From: Selaginella moellendorffii
Taxonomy: Eukaryota; Streptophyta; Lycopodiopsida; Selaginellales; Selaginellaceae
Assembly (NCBI RefSeq): GCF_000143415.4
Contig: NW_003314266.1
Coordinates: 3,666,398-3,730,397, forward strand
Reading direction: 5' to 3'
Length of the DNA stretch: 64,000 nt
This document shows, one piece after another, positions 45,347-54,705 of this stretch. The stretch's first letter is position 1. Every line of letters begins with the position of its first letter. The notes beneath the pieces were generated by a model. It ran no database searches. It was not told where the DNA came from and worked only from the letters and a program-made list of their open reading frames with translations. The position numbers and the translations under genes are program-made.

Positions 45347-46774
45347 ATGGACAGCGATCTATGCTTGCAATTGCGAGCCGCTTTGCTGCGCCATCAAATC
45401 CCTCTCGAGCCAGTCCAGGCTCAAATCTCTTCCCAGCAGCATCACTCCCTCTTTGATCGCTCGCGGCTCGACTATCTCACGAGAATTCTGGAAGAAAACG
45501 ATGAGGAGCTCCAGCTGCCACAACAACAGCAAACCTCTTACCAGGTACTGCTCCGCGAGCTCACGGAATGTCTCTCCCCCAATTCTTGTGCTAGCAGTTC
45601 CTTGTCAATGGACACCGCCTCTCCTCCTCATTTTCCCTCGCGCACCTCCACCGTCTCCTTCCACAGCTTGCTCATGGACTGCGCCCGAGCAGTGGCTGCC
45701 AACAATTCCACCAAAGTCCATGAGCTCGTGAGAGAGATCAGAACTTTAGCCTCACCTCAGTCGCGTCCGGTGGAGAAGGCCGCGCTCTACTTCACCAACG
45801 CGCTCGTCGCGAGGCTGGCCGGGTGTGGAGCTCGGATGTACGCCGCGATGCGCCAGGACGTGACGACGATCCAGAGTATCTCCATCCGGATGAATCTTCC
45901 CAGCCTCCGGGCCACGGAGCGCTTCGCCAACCAGATGATCCTCGATGCCTGCCGTGGTGCCAAGCGTGTCCACATCGTCGACTATGGGATCCTCTACGGC
46001 GACCAGTGGCCGTCGCTCATCAAGGCGCTGTCCGAGAGAGCCGAGGGGCCGCCACTGTTGAAGATCACAGGCATCGACTTCCCGTCCCTTGTCAACCTCG
46101 AGAAAACTGGAAACCGGCTGGTCGACTACGCAAAGTCGTGTGGGATGCACCTCGAGTTCCACTCCATCGCCACCGCGGCGTGGGAGTCAGCGCAGCCGAG
46201 ATACCATCTCTTCAGCGAGCTTCTCTTCGTCAACTGCCAGCTGAGGATGCGGCACATCCGCGAGGACGGGATCATCGACAGCCCCCGGAAGCTCTTCCTC
46301 GAGAAGATCCTCAGTTTCAAGCCTGTTATGTTTTTCCAGTCCGTGGTGCACGCTGACATCGGCTCTCCGTTTTTCATCCACCGCTTCGACGGGGCCTGGA
46401 GGAGCTTCCTGGCGAGGCTGGAGTCGTTCGAGGAGACGATGAAGCTCGAATTGATCGACCAGTCGCAGCTTGATTTCATGGATAAGTTCATCGAGAAGTG
46501 CGCCATGGGTGCCATTGCCTGTGACGGGCAGAACCGTGTGGAGCGTATCTCTTCGTACAAAACCTGGGATCGCCTGGCTCGGAAAGGCCAGTTCGGACAG
46601 CTTCCAGTCAGCAAACGAGCGCTCGAGATGGTCATGTCCGTTTGGAGCGGACACGAGAACTTCACGTACGGAATGGACGAGAACTGGCTGCTGCTTGGCT
46701 GGAAAGACGTAGTCTTGAATGCTTTGAGCGTCTGGGAGCCCATTGAGAAGCTACCGCGCTTCAAACACCAGTGA
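45347..46774 (+). CDS. LISCL-type GRAS transcription factor, unit 2
   Basis: Intronless, 475 aa, intact. The N terminus carries RLDYLTRILEENDEE, a weaker form of the LISCL acidic motif, and a Ser/Pro linker. The GRAS core has the first leucine heptad (LLMDCARAVAANN), the VHIID equivalent VHIVDYGILYGDQWPSLIKA, LVNLEKTGNRLVDYA, LLFVNCQLRMRHI, the PFYRE equivalent SPRKLFLEKI, NRVERISSYKTWD and the SAW end GWKDVVLNALSVW. It differs from the unit 3 copy by scattered substitutions and a few in-frame indels. The C-terminal tail EKLPRFKHQ is shared by all three forward copies. Confidence 0.95.
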   Translation: MDSDLCLQLRAALLRHQIPLEPVQAQISSQQHHSLFDRSRLDYLTRILEENDEELQLPQQQQTSYQVLLRELTECLSPNSCASSSLSMDTASPPHFPSRTSTVSFHSLLMDCARAVAANNSTKVHELVREIRTLASPQSRPVEKAALYFTNALVARLAGCGARMYAAMRQDVTTIQSISIRMNLPSLRATERFANQMILDACRGAKRVHIVDYGILYGDQWPSLIKALSERAEGPPLLKITGIDFPSLVNLEKTGNRLVDYAKSCGMHLEFHSIATAAWESAQPRYHLFSELLFVNCQLRMRHIREDGIIDSPRKLFLEKILSFKPVMFFQSVVHADIGSPFFIHRFDGAWRSFLARLESFEETMKLELIDQSQLDFMDKFIEKCAMGAIACDGQNRVERISSYKTWDRLARKGQFGQLPVSKRALEMVMSVWSGHENFTYGMDENWLLLGWKDVVLNALSVWEPIEKLPRFKHQ

Positions 46775-46925
46775 TCCACCCTGTACCTACATTCTTTTTG
46801 TAACTTCTTTGTTCCTGATCGTGTCCTTCCTGTAAGGAGACGATTTAAATGTCTTCAAAGAACACTCAAGAGGCACTTACCTTGTCATGGAAGTTCTCAA
46901 GTCCATCGCTATAGAATCTGAAACA

Positions 46926-47077
46926 TGTAAAGATGTAGTACATCTGAGATCACCATATGGCTGAGACACGTGGTGACACGTGGTGGATCTGGAGAGTCAC
47001 TGACTCTCACCTGTGTATGTATAGAGATGATGATATTTAAGTGATAGAGTTTTTCTCTTCTTCCTTAGTTTTCAACA
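46926..47077. mobile_element. solo LTR, 152 bp, with 5-bp target-site duplication
   Basis: The element starts TGTAAAGATG and ends TTTTCAACA, with TG...CA termini and TGT/ACA inverted ends. It is flanked by AAACA at 46921-46925 and 47078-47082. The homologous site near 52030 reads CTGAAACATACCAGCC with no insert and a single AAACA, which proves insertion. The element contains two tandem copies of ACACGTGGTG (G-box cores, 46966-46985), an imperfect palindrome GAGAGTCA-CTG-ACTCTC and a TATATAA-like region. This is the product expected when the two LTRs of a retrotransposon recombine. The size suits a small Copia-type LTR; the parent family is not known. Confidence 0.9.
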
Positions 47078-47081
47078 AAAC

Positions 47082-47412
47082 ATACCAGCCACTTGTAGGA
47101 CACGCTTTGGTTGCCAAGCAGTTATCGTGTAAAACACTGTGTCCTTCCACCCCAGCAACATTCAGTTTCCATCTCTTCCAAAGCCGAAGTCAGGGTTCCT
47201 GAAATTTCCACAAGCGCTCCTCACTTTATGGTAAATCTCCTCCTTCAGTGCCACCCCTTCGAAGCCCGAGCATCCCAGATGCGATACAAGGCCGCTCTCT
47301 CCACTCGATCGAGCCCTTCGCACGCGACGATGTTCATGATATCTCCTGCGGCCACCTTTTGAATAAATCCGTGCTCTTCCAGCTTTCCTTCTGCCACCGC
47401 TTCAAAGTACTC
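47082..47412 (-). pseudogene. GRAS C-terminal remnant, reverse strand
   Basis: The sequence matches 52037-52385 of the intact GRAS gene at 52021 (HGFIQKVAAGDIMNIVACEG, RIWDARASKGWH). At 47412 it switches to ABC1K 3' sequence. It lies at the same place after the unit-2 forward GRAS gene as the intact gene lies after the unit-3 one. An ancestral copy of the 52021 gene was therefore cut at this breakpoint. Confidence 0.85.
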
Positions 47413-47415
47413 GCT

Positions 47416-47502
47416 CGGGCAAGTGTCGGGTGATATCGTACGACTCGTCTGCTCGGAGATCGGGATCCCATGTCCACTGGCGATGGAGAGGCCTTCCCAG
47501 TG
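47416..47502 (+). pseudogene. ABC1K last-exon remnant, unit 3
   Basis: It reads GQVSGDIVRLVCSEIGIPCP to the stop, identical in wording to the end of ABC1K copy 1, followed by the same 3' UTR. No other ABC1K sequence is present, so unit 3 lost the gene. Confidence 0.88.
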
Positions 47503-47934
47503 ATAGATGGTCCAGGTATCAAATGGGTCAAATAGTAGAAACCTTAAACGTTGCATGGGAAGTACTTATAAAACGAAAACAAGTCTTGGCCTTACGGTGG
47601 TCAATGCTGATCTATCATGAAAACAACTTCCTCAAACCTCTATATCAGCCCGTTTGTCAAGAATATTTTTTAGAAATATTTCTAGGTTTTTAACCCCTAA
47701 ACCTTGGCCACAAATAACTGGCGGATTTTGCATGAACTGTTAAGTGCAAACAGTGGTGTAAAAATAATGTGATGTTTTTATTTCATATAATTCCTCCAAA
47801 AGCTGACATCATTGCCATACCTACAAAATCAAATATGCAGCTGGGAATCCAGATCCTAAAAGCCTTTTTAATCTAAGTGAAGCTTGCCTGCTTTAAAAAC
47901 CTAAAAGAATAATCTTGGCACATCTAAGGGTTTC
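47503..47934. other. ABC1K 3' UTR remnant and phosphatase upstream region, unit 3
   Basis: The first part matches 29370-29510 and the last part contains a fragment of the recurrent segment near 47710-47790. No gene is visible. Confidence 0.5.
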
Positions 47935-48824
47935 ATGGGCGATCAGCGTACCGTTTCCATGGGAGGACCTGAATCAGAGGAGCTACGGAACGCTCTCCCT
48001 TGTGTTCTTGCAAAGCTGGAGCTAAGCAACCACAAACAGCGCCAGTGGCTGCTTGAAAACTCTGCCATCATTGATTACTCAGGCTGGCTCAGGGAACTGC
48101 TAGAATGCAAGACCTACGGAATGGTGGTAGAGCACCTCTGCGCAAGGAATACGCTCCTGCCGCCGCAGGACGCTGTGCTCGAGGGGAGGATGACGGTTGC
48201 GCTGGATCTGGACAACACACTCATCTCCCCCTCGTCAATTCTCTGGCGGAGCCAGTGTGATTTCGAGGTGAGAGATAATGGCAGTCGCAAGTGCATCGCA
48301 TCTCGACGAGTTCCTGGACGCCCTGGCGCTGTTTGCCGAGGTTGTGCTCTTCAGCTCAGCCCCCTACGCAGCTCGCGTTGTCAAGCAGCTGGATCCACGT
48401 TCTTGGCCTCAGTGATTGCACGCTGTGGCACGACACCCGCCTCGGCAAGGAGGCGCTGTTCAAGGATCTGGCCATCCTCGGCAGGGACTTGCGCAAGGTT
48501 GTGCTGGTGGACAACGACCCTGGCTTCTTTTGCCAACCTGGGAGTGGCAACGAGATTGTGATTGGGAAGTTCACTGGGCAGAGGAGCGACGACGGGCTTC
48601 TCAAGCTACTTCCTGTGTTGCAGTCTCTGGCACAGCTTGACGACGTGAGGCCTGCTGTGCGCACTTATCAGCAGCCTCAAGCACAAGGTAATAATAGTTC
48701 ACTTGTTCTCGATCTAAAAGCTTCAATGGTGTTGGTTTTCTACGTTGTTGTGAGAGGTCAAGCGCTGAGGACGTGGCGAATGGCTATAGAGGACAAGTAT
48801 TCGAGGAAGTTGTTTTCATGTTAA
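47935..48824 (+). pseudogene. FCP1/NIF-type HAD phosphatase, broken copy 3
   Basis: The N-terminal half is the most complete of the copies: EELRNALPCVLAKLELSNHK, LLECKTYGMVVEHLCARNTL, then catalytic VALDLDNTLISPSS and DFEVRDNGSRKCI. An 11-nt deletion after AAGTGCATC then shifts the frame. A second deletion near 48393 removes the LDPRGTRFRY block. The C-terminal part (LGRDLRKVVLVDNDPGFF, NEIVIGKFTGQ) is readable in another frame to 48824. Combining copies suggests an ancestral protein of roughly 270-300 residues with a unique 70-residue N-terminal region before the FCP1-homology domain. Confidence 0.85.
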
Positions 48825-49013
48825 GGTTTGGTGAAGTTGACGATTAGAATTAGTTGACCAGAACTAAGACGTTTATAAGTTGACTCAATGCATTCTCTTA
48901 TTTGATCCATTTGATGCAGGAGGAAACCAAACCCGGAAGCGGGAATGGGTGGCACCCATGGAAAGCCCTCTGGAATGGGTGGCACCCGGGGTCATGGAAA
49001 GCCCTAGAATTAT

Positions 49014-50040
49014 TCACTGATGCGGAGCAAAAACTCTGTGGATGCCATCAAACTCATCGTCATAACGACCATCGTCTTTAGCTAGAAGTAGCAGCAGTGG
49101 CAAATAGAGCGTAGGCTTGATCTTCTTCACGCACTGAACCAGGCTTTGTCGCTTATCTGTGACGAAGAGGCACACAAGATGAGCATCTCGCTCAGCCATT
49201 TGCGACCATCCGAGGTATTCGATTGAAGTCCTTGGCCTGTGGAGCCTTGATGGGCATCATGTAGAAGGCTGCCTTTGGAAACACGGCCAAGTTCTTGAGC
49301 TTGTCACACATGGCCCCGACCTCCACCACCATAGCTTTGGTCACGCAGACGTTCATCAAGATCCCGTAAGTCATATGATCTGGCTAATGCTTCTCCTCCG
49401 ATTAAGCTCTGCCCTCTGGATGTTGCCACTCTCTACACACACGTTGGGCAACGTGTTGTAGATGCCATTTCTTCCGCTTGATGGTGTTGTAGGGCCTGGT
49501 GTACATGTCGATGAGGATGCTAAGAGTTATCTCCGACGGCTCCAAGCCATAGCTTGCCAGCTTGTCAACATCCCTTGGGCGAGTGTGACTTTCCTTGCTC
49601 GTCCTAGAGTTCCAATTAGAATGTTAAAGAGAACTTGATCTTGCACTTGCTCCATGTCTCGGAAGAGCCGCAAGATCACCTGTTAGTCCCCAACTCTCAA
49701 ATAGATGTTTGTGATCACACCAAGTTCAGGAGGTCCATGGTCTCTGCCGTTCTTCCAGCCTTCCTGTATGGCACTGTATGTAACTCTGTCGAAAGAAACC
49801 CCGGTTTCACAAAGCTGGTGGAACCAGGCCATGGCATCCTCAACTCAACCGCAACACTTGGAACAGCTAACAAAGATGCTGAAAGTGTAGTTGTCCAGCA
49901 TGATCTTTTCCTCGAGCATATCCTTGGGAAGTTCTCTTCCAAAAACCTCCACTGTTCTCCATCGCACAGTAGCTTGAGCATCATGTTGTATGCAAAGACA
50001 GTGATCTCAAAAATCTCTATGATCTCTAATAATCTCATCT
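49014..50040 (-). pseudogene. reverse-strand PPR pseudogene, unit 3
   Basis: Contains MTYGILMNVCVTKAMVVEVG, AFYMMPIKAPQAKDFNRIPR and, upstream at 49715-50038, VFAYNMMLKLLCDGEQWRFL, all P-class PPR wording. Deletions and frameshifts break it. It keeps 5' sequence missing from the other two copies. Confidence 0.72.
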
Positions 50041-50440
50041 AGCCCCTACTACAGCCACAAAATTCTACTCCCTTATATTAAACTCTTGTTCTTAGTAAAG
50101 AACTTTACCACCATGTTCTAATATACATCCACCTATACCAAGTATGGGGACCCAAATTGCTTTCCACACTTTGTTTTTTATCTCTGTAGCAAAATAAACT
50201 AGGCCACCAAATCGTCTCAAGAAAATACTAAACATTCAGTCTTTAAACAATATGAACTTTTCAATTCTCAAACATTTTGTTTAAAGGCTTTTTAATCTCA
50301 ATTAAAAAGCTATAGTGAGAAAAGTCAAACATAAACATGAATACTGTAGATAGCTCTCTCCAAAACAAATATAAACATCTATTCGACGTAAAGTCAATAG
50401 TGTCAAATTCTTGAACTATGGCTATTCCCGTCCAACACAA
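50041..50440. promoter_or_regulatory. spacer before the forward GRAS gene, unit 3
   Basis: AT-rich spacer of 400 bp with the GRAS upstream region. It differs from units 1 and 2 by many small indels and has an in-frame upstream ATG at 50411. No gene is visible. Confidence 0.5.
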
Positions 50441-51886
50441 ATGGACAGCGATCTATGCTTGCAATTGCGAGCCGCTTTGCTGCGCCATCAAATCCCCCTC
50501 GAGCCAGTCCAGGCTCAAATCTCTTGCCAGGAGCATCACTCCCTCTTTGATCGCTCGCGGCTCGACTATCTCACCAGAATTCTGGAAGAAAACGATGAGG
50601 AGCTCCTCCTCCAGCTGCCACAACAACAGCAAACCTCTTACCAGGTACTGCTCCGCGAGCTCACGGAAATTGTCTCCTGTTGTCTCTCCCCCAATTCTTG
50701 TGCCAGCAGTTCCTTGTCCATGGACGCCGCCTCTCCTCCTCATTCTCCCTCGCGCACCTCCAGCGTCTCCTTCCACAGCTTGCTCATGGACTGCGCCCGA
50801 GCAGTGGCTGCCAACAACTCCACCAAAGTCCATGAGCTCGTGAGAGAGATCAGAACTTTAGCCTCACCTCAGTCGCGTCCAGTGGAGAAGGCCGCGCTCT
50901 ACTTCACCAACGCGCTCGTCGCGAGGCTGGCCGGGTGTGGAGCTCGGATGTACGCCGCGATGCACCAGGACGTGACGAGGATCCAGAGTATCGCCATCCG
51001 GATGAATCTTCCCAGCCTCCGGGCCACGGAGCGCTTCGCCAACCAGATGATCCTCGAAGCCTGCCGTGGTGCCAAGCGTGTCCACATCGTCGACTATGGG
51101 ATCCTCTACGGCGACCAGTGGCCGTCGCTCATCAAGGCGCTGTCCGAGAGAGCCGAGGGGCCGCCACTGTTCAAGATCACAGGCATTGACTTCCCGTCCC
51201 TTGTCAACCTCGAGAAAACTGGAAACCGGCTGGTCGACTACGCAGAGTCGTGTGGGATGCACCTCGAGTTCCACTCCATCGCCACCGCGGCGTGGGAGTC
51301 AGCGCAGCCGCGATACCATCTCTTCAGCGAGCTTCTCTTCGTCAACTGCCAGCTGAGGATGCGGCACATCCGCGAGGACGGGATCATCGACAGCCCCCGG
51401 AAGCTCTTCTTCGAGAAGATCCTCAGCTTCAAGCCTGTTATGTTTTTCCAGTCCGTGGTGCACGCTGAGATGGGCTCTCCGTTTTTCATCCACCGCTTCG
51501 ACGGGGCCTGGAGGAGCTTTCTGGCAAGGCTGGAGTCGTTCGAGGAGACGATGAAGCTTGGGTTGATCGACCAGTCGCAGCTCGACTTCATGGATAAGTT
51601 CATCGAGAAGTGCGCCATGGGAGCCATTGCCTGTGACGGGCAGAACCGTGTGGAGCGCATTTCCTCGTACAAAACCTGGGATCGCCTGGCTCGGAAAGGC
51701 CAGTTCGGACAGCTTCCAGTCAGCAAACAAGCGTTCGAGATGGTCATGTCCGTTTGGAGCGGACACGAGAACTTCACGTACGGAATGGACGAGAACTGGC
51801 TGCTGCTTGGCTGGAAAGACGTAATCTTGAATGCTTTGAGCGTCTGGAAGCCCATTGAGAAGCTACCGCGCTTCAAACACCAGTGA
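50441..51886 (+). CDS. LISCL-type GRAS transcription factor, unit 3
   Basis: Intronless, 481 aa from the ATG at 50441, which matches the start of the other copies; an in-frame ATG at 50411 would add ten residues absent elsewhere. The GRAS motifs are those of the unit 2 copy (VHIVDYGILYGDQWPSLIKA, SPRKLFFEKI, NRVERISSYKTWD, GWKDVILNALSVW). It has a longer N-terminal linker (EELLLQLPQQQQ, TEIVSCCLSPNS). It is convergent with the GRAS gene at 52021, with 134 bp between stops. Confidence 0.95.
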   Translation: MDSDLCLQLRAALLRHQIPLEPVQAQISCQEHHSLFDRSRLDYLTRILEENDEELLLQLPQQQQTSYQVLLRELTEIVSCCLSPNSCASSSLSMDAASPPHSPSRTSSVSFHSLLMDCARAVAANNSTKVHELVREIRTLASPQSRPVEKAALYFTNALVARLAGCGARMYAAMHQDVTRIQSIAIRMNLPSLRATERFANQMILEACRGAKRVHIVDYGILYGDQWPSLIKALSERAEGPPLFKITGIDFPSLVNLEKTGNRLVDYAESCGMHLEFHSIATAAWESAQPRYHLFSELLFVNCQLRMRHIREDGIIDSPRKLFFEKILSFKPVMFFQSVVHAEMGSPFFIHRFDGAWRSFLARLESFEETMKLGLIDQSQLDFMDKFIEKCAMGAIACDGQNRVERISSYKTWDRLARKGQFGQLPVSKQAFEMVMSVWSGHENFTYGMDENWLLLGWKDVILNALSVWKPIEKLPRFKHQ

Positions 51887-52020
51887 TCCACCCTGTACCT
51901 ACATTCTTTTTGTAACTTCTTTGTTCCTGCTCGTGTCCTTCCTGTAAGGAGGCGATTTAGATGTCTTCAAAGAACACTCAAGAGGAACTTACCTTGTCAC
52001 GGAAGTTCTCAAGTCCATCG

Positions 52021-53439
52021 CTATAGAACCTGAAACATACCAGCCACTTGTAGGACACGCTTTGGTCGCCAAGCACTCATCGCGTAGAGCACCGTGCCCT
52101 TCCACCCCAGCAACATCCAGTTTCCATCTCTTGCGAAGCCGAAGTTGGGGTTCCTGAATTTTCCACAAGCGCTCCTCACTTTATCGTAAATCTCCTCCGT
52201 CACTGCCACCCCTTCGAAGCCTGCTCGCTTTGCCCGAGCATCCCAGACGCGATACGAGGCCGCTCTCTCCACTCGTTCGAGCCCTTCGCACGCGACGATG
52301 TTCATGATATCTCTTGCGGCCACCTTTTGGATAAATCCGTGCTCTTCCGGCTTTCCTTCTGCCACCGCTTCAAAGTACTCCATCTTCTGCTTGTAAAACT
52401 CGAGGGCGTTCTTGAACCGCTGCAAGAACAAGGGCGAGCCCATATCGGCACTGATCTCGGTTTGCAAGAACAAGTCCGGCCTGAGCCCGCAAATCTTCCC
52501 GAGGAAAACTTCTCTGGGATTGTCCACCGCAACCGTGCCATGATCTCGCAAGTGGCGCAGCCGGAGCACGCTATTCACCACCAGCACCTCGTTCTTACAC
52601 CGGATAATCCTCTCCTTTTCCCAGTTCTCGCTTGCCACTGCCATGAACTCGAACGGAACTCCACACGATCTCGCAAACTCGACCAGCTTCCTCCCGGTCT
52701 CGGCCAAGTTGACGACGTGAGGACAATCCACCCCAGTGATCTTGAGCTCGGGAGGACCGCCGCTACGCTGGGACAAAGCCTTGATCAGATACGGCCACTG
52801 GAAGCCATACTGGATGCCATAGTCGACGATATGGACGCGACGAGCTCCTCTAGCCAGCTCCAGTATGTGCTCGTTGGCGAATCTTTGCGAGAGCTTCAAG
52901 CACGGGAGATTCAAGAGCCTCACGGACAAGTACTGGCGGCGAGTGACCTCCTTTGCCATGGCGGCGTACACCTGAGCCCCAAAGCCCTCCAATCGGGCAG
53001 TCAGTGCGTCGACGAAGAATGAGATCGTCCGACACAAGCATCCCATCGATCCCGACGATCGCCACAGCGCGCCCTTGATGTCACTGACCAGCGCGAAAGC
53101 CCGTGAGGAATCCCCCGCCGCCACCGCCTGGGCGCAGCGGACGAGCAGATATTCCAAACCGCCATCGCTGTCGCTGTTCTTGGGAGAATCAAGAGGCCGC
53201 GGCGCAACGATCGCTGTGAGCTCGCTTAGAATCTGGCAGTACTCACCGGACCGCGCGAGCTGATCGTGATCCTCGTTGTCGCCGTCGTCGTCCAGCAGCA
53301 CGCTCGAAATGTAAGACACTGTCGGATCCATGAAACCCTTGCGTGCCTCCTCGTCGTCGTCCTCCAGCGGTGGATCTTGCCGCAAGCCGTGGCGCAGCAG
53401 CGCGCACTTAAGCATCGATGAGAGATCGATCGACGCCAT
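52021..53439 (-). CDS. LISCL-type GRAS transcription factor
   Basis: Intronless, 472 aa, intact. It starts MASIDLSSMLKCALLRHGL, followed by acidic DPTVSYISSVLLDDD, a good LISCL motif. The GRAS domain: leucine heptad LLVRCAQAVAAGDSS, the VHIID equivalent VHIVDYGIQYGFQWPYLIKA, LKITGVDCPHVVNLAETGR, VLVVNSVLRLRHL, the PFYRE equivalent NPREVFLGKI, ERVERAASYRVWDAR and the SAW end GWKGTVLYAMSAW. It is more distant from the array's forward GRAS genes than they are from each other. Fragments of a gene of this type occur at 30872, 42300 and 47082, so it is probably the original right-hand member of the repeated unit. A reversed telo-box lies just upstream, near 53466. Confidence 0.95.
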   Translation of the reverse strand: MASIDLSSMLKCALLRHGLRQDPPLEDDDEEARKGFMDPTVSYISSVLLDDDGDNEDHDQLARSGEYCQILSELTAIVAPRPLDSPKNSDSDGGLEYLLVRCAQAVAAGDSSRAFALVSDIKGALWRSSGSMGCLCRTISFFVDALTARLEGFGAQVYAAMAKEVTRRQYLSVRLLNLPCLKLSQRFANEHILELARGARRVHIVDYGIQYGFQWPYLIKALSQRSGGPPELKITGVDCPHVVNLAETGRKLVEFARSCGVPFEFMAVASENWEKERIIRCKNEVLVVNSVLRLRHLRDHGTVAVDNPREVFLGKICGLRPDLFLQTEISADMGSPLFLQRFKNALEFYKQKMEYFEAVAEGKPEEHGFIQKVAARDIMNIVACEGLERVERAASYRVWDARAKRAGFEGVAVTEEIYDKVRSACGKFRNPNFGFARDGNWMLLGWKGTVLYAMSAWRPKRVLQVAGMFQVL

Positions 53440-53510
53440 CGTCCTAGACTCGCGGAACTTTGAATTTTAGGGTTCTTGGAGAGAGAGTCGTGTCCAAATG
53501 GAAGACAAGA

Positions 53511-54705
53511 CTACCGATCAAAAGCCGTGCAATCTCTCCTCACGTCGCCATCGCTCCCAACCTTCACTCCAACGCTCGACAGTCTTTGCATCGCGGCGCC
53601 AAATTCCTGGTAGAACTTTTGCTCGTCTCTCGCGAATTCCCTGATCATCTCCCTCGTCTTGCGCTTGGCGAGGAGCGTCTCGTCCGAGATGAGCAGCGCG
53701 TTTCCAGCGACGAGGGTCTTGTAGTAGGAGTTGTCGAAGGCGAATGGAGTGGAGGGATCGAAGGGCAGCACCAAGCCTGGATCATCGCCACGCTCGGGAC
53801 AGGCGGCCTTGAGGCTCGACGCGAAAACCGGAGGGAGCCTCGGATCCATTGCGCGATCGCGGCTAAAGTTGTAGAGCCTCTTGTGGAATTGCTTGCAGTG
53901 AGCGAATCCAAAAGTGTGAGCACCTAGGGAGGAATCCATGAAACTTTTCGAGCTTTTAGATGAAAAGCTTTGAGAGCTTACCACTCAGTACCACGAGATC
54001 TTCCATGTCCAGTCCTTTGCTCTTAAAGTTGCGTAAAAGTTGATGGAGATTCAAGGTGGAGCCTGGAAGGTTGTCCTGGACCCTCGCGGCCTCGGAGATA
54101 AATCCATCTTTTCTTCCCTTGAGAACAGGATACGAAGGCCCACCAGTCTGTCAATCAAAAAGACCTTTTGATCAACCTGGAAGCTAGAATTGCATGAGAA
54201 CTAATGAAACTTAATCTTACCAGCTCTATGAAGTTTCTCGCTATGATCACCAAGATGTCAGCACAAGACACCACTCCCGGGCACTCGGCTTCCACCGCCG
54301 CCTTTGCTCGAACCACGGCATCAAAACCATCACCAGCCAAGTCCCTGTTAACTTCCGCGTCTCTTTCAGCCAAGTTGTCCGGAGTAGAAGTTATCATGAT
54401 CGAGGCATCGCATCCCTGCACCATGCAAACAAGATCATCACAAGATCGAAAAATAAAAAGCAGAGAAACGAGAAAATCGGACTTACCTCTATGAAGCAGT
54501 CGTGGAACAAGAGCCTCACAACAGCCGCAGGAGTCGTGGGTGCTTCGGCCAGCTTAAGTTTAGCAGAGGTTGCGAGGATCTCTTCCAAATTTGGACACGT
54601 CTCGGAGTAATAGCCGAGCTCGAGTTTATCTGCTGCTGCGCTAAAAACCACCAACGAAGCCTTCAACAAGGAAACCATTACCAAAATCTCACACGCTGGC
54701 GCCAT
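53511..54705 (-). CDS. class III secretory peroxidase
   Basis: Four exons (54487-54705, 54221-54415, 53982-54147, 53511-53923) join in frame to 330 aa with introns of about 60-75 nt. The signal peptide is residues 1-25. The mature protein starts LELGYYSETCPNLEEIL. Distal-site RLLFHDCFI carries the catalytic Arg and His, followed by GCDASIMI; then VSCADIL, and the proximal haem-ligand His in LSGAHTFGFAHC. Late motifs are PFDPSTPFAFDNSYY, LLISDETLL and FYQEFGAAMQRLSS. The eight Cys expected for four disulfides appear to be present. These enzymes act in the wall or apoplast on phenolics and H2O2. The exon-intron plan is the classical one for the family. Confidence 0.96.

Larger units (their letters stand above)
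36001..46774 (+). repeat. tandem segmental duplication, unit 2
   Basis: This repeats unit 1 in order and orientation: upstream patch, ABC1K copy 2, phosphatase copy 2, GRAS fragment, reverse GRAS pseudogene, reverse PPR pseudogene, forward GRAS gene. After the GRAS gene the homology continues into a remnant of a GRAS gene like that at 52021 (47082-47412). Confidence 0.95.
47416..51886 (+). repeat. tandem segmental duplication, unit 3 (internally deleted)
   Basis: The unit begins inside the last exon of ABC1K and continues with phosphatase copy 3. It then jumps from GGAAGCGGGAATGGG (about 48940) straight to the PPR pseudogene, losing the GRAS fragment and the reverse GRAS pseudogene. It ends with the intact forward GRAS gene. 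A short duplication of GGAATGGGTGGCACCC marks the deletion scar at about 48942-48990. Confidence 0.9.

Noticed and set aside
46926..47077. The 152-bp insert as a MITE or small DNA transposon
   Set aside because: TG...CA ends with a 5-bp duplication and no long terminal inverted repeats fit a solo LTR better.
51299..51766. 155-codon reverse open frame, also at the same place in unit 2
   Set aside because: Antisense to the forward GRAS genes and repeated only because they are duplicated.
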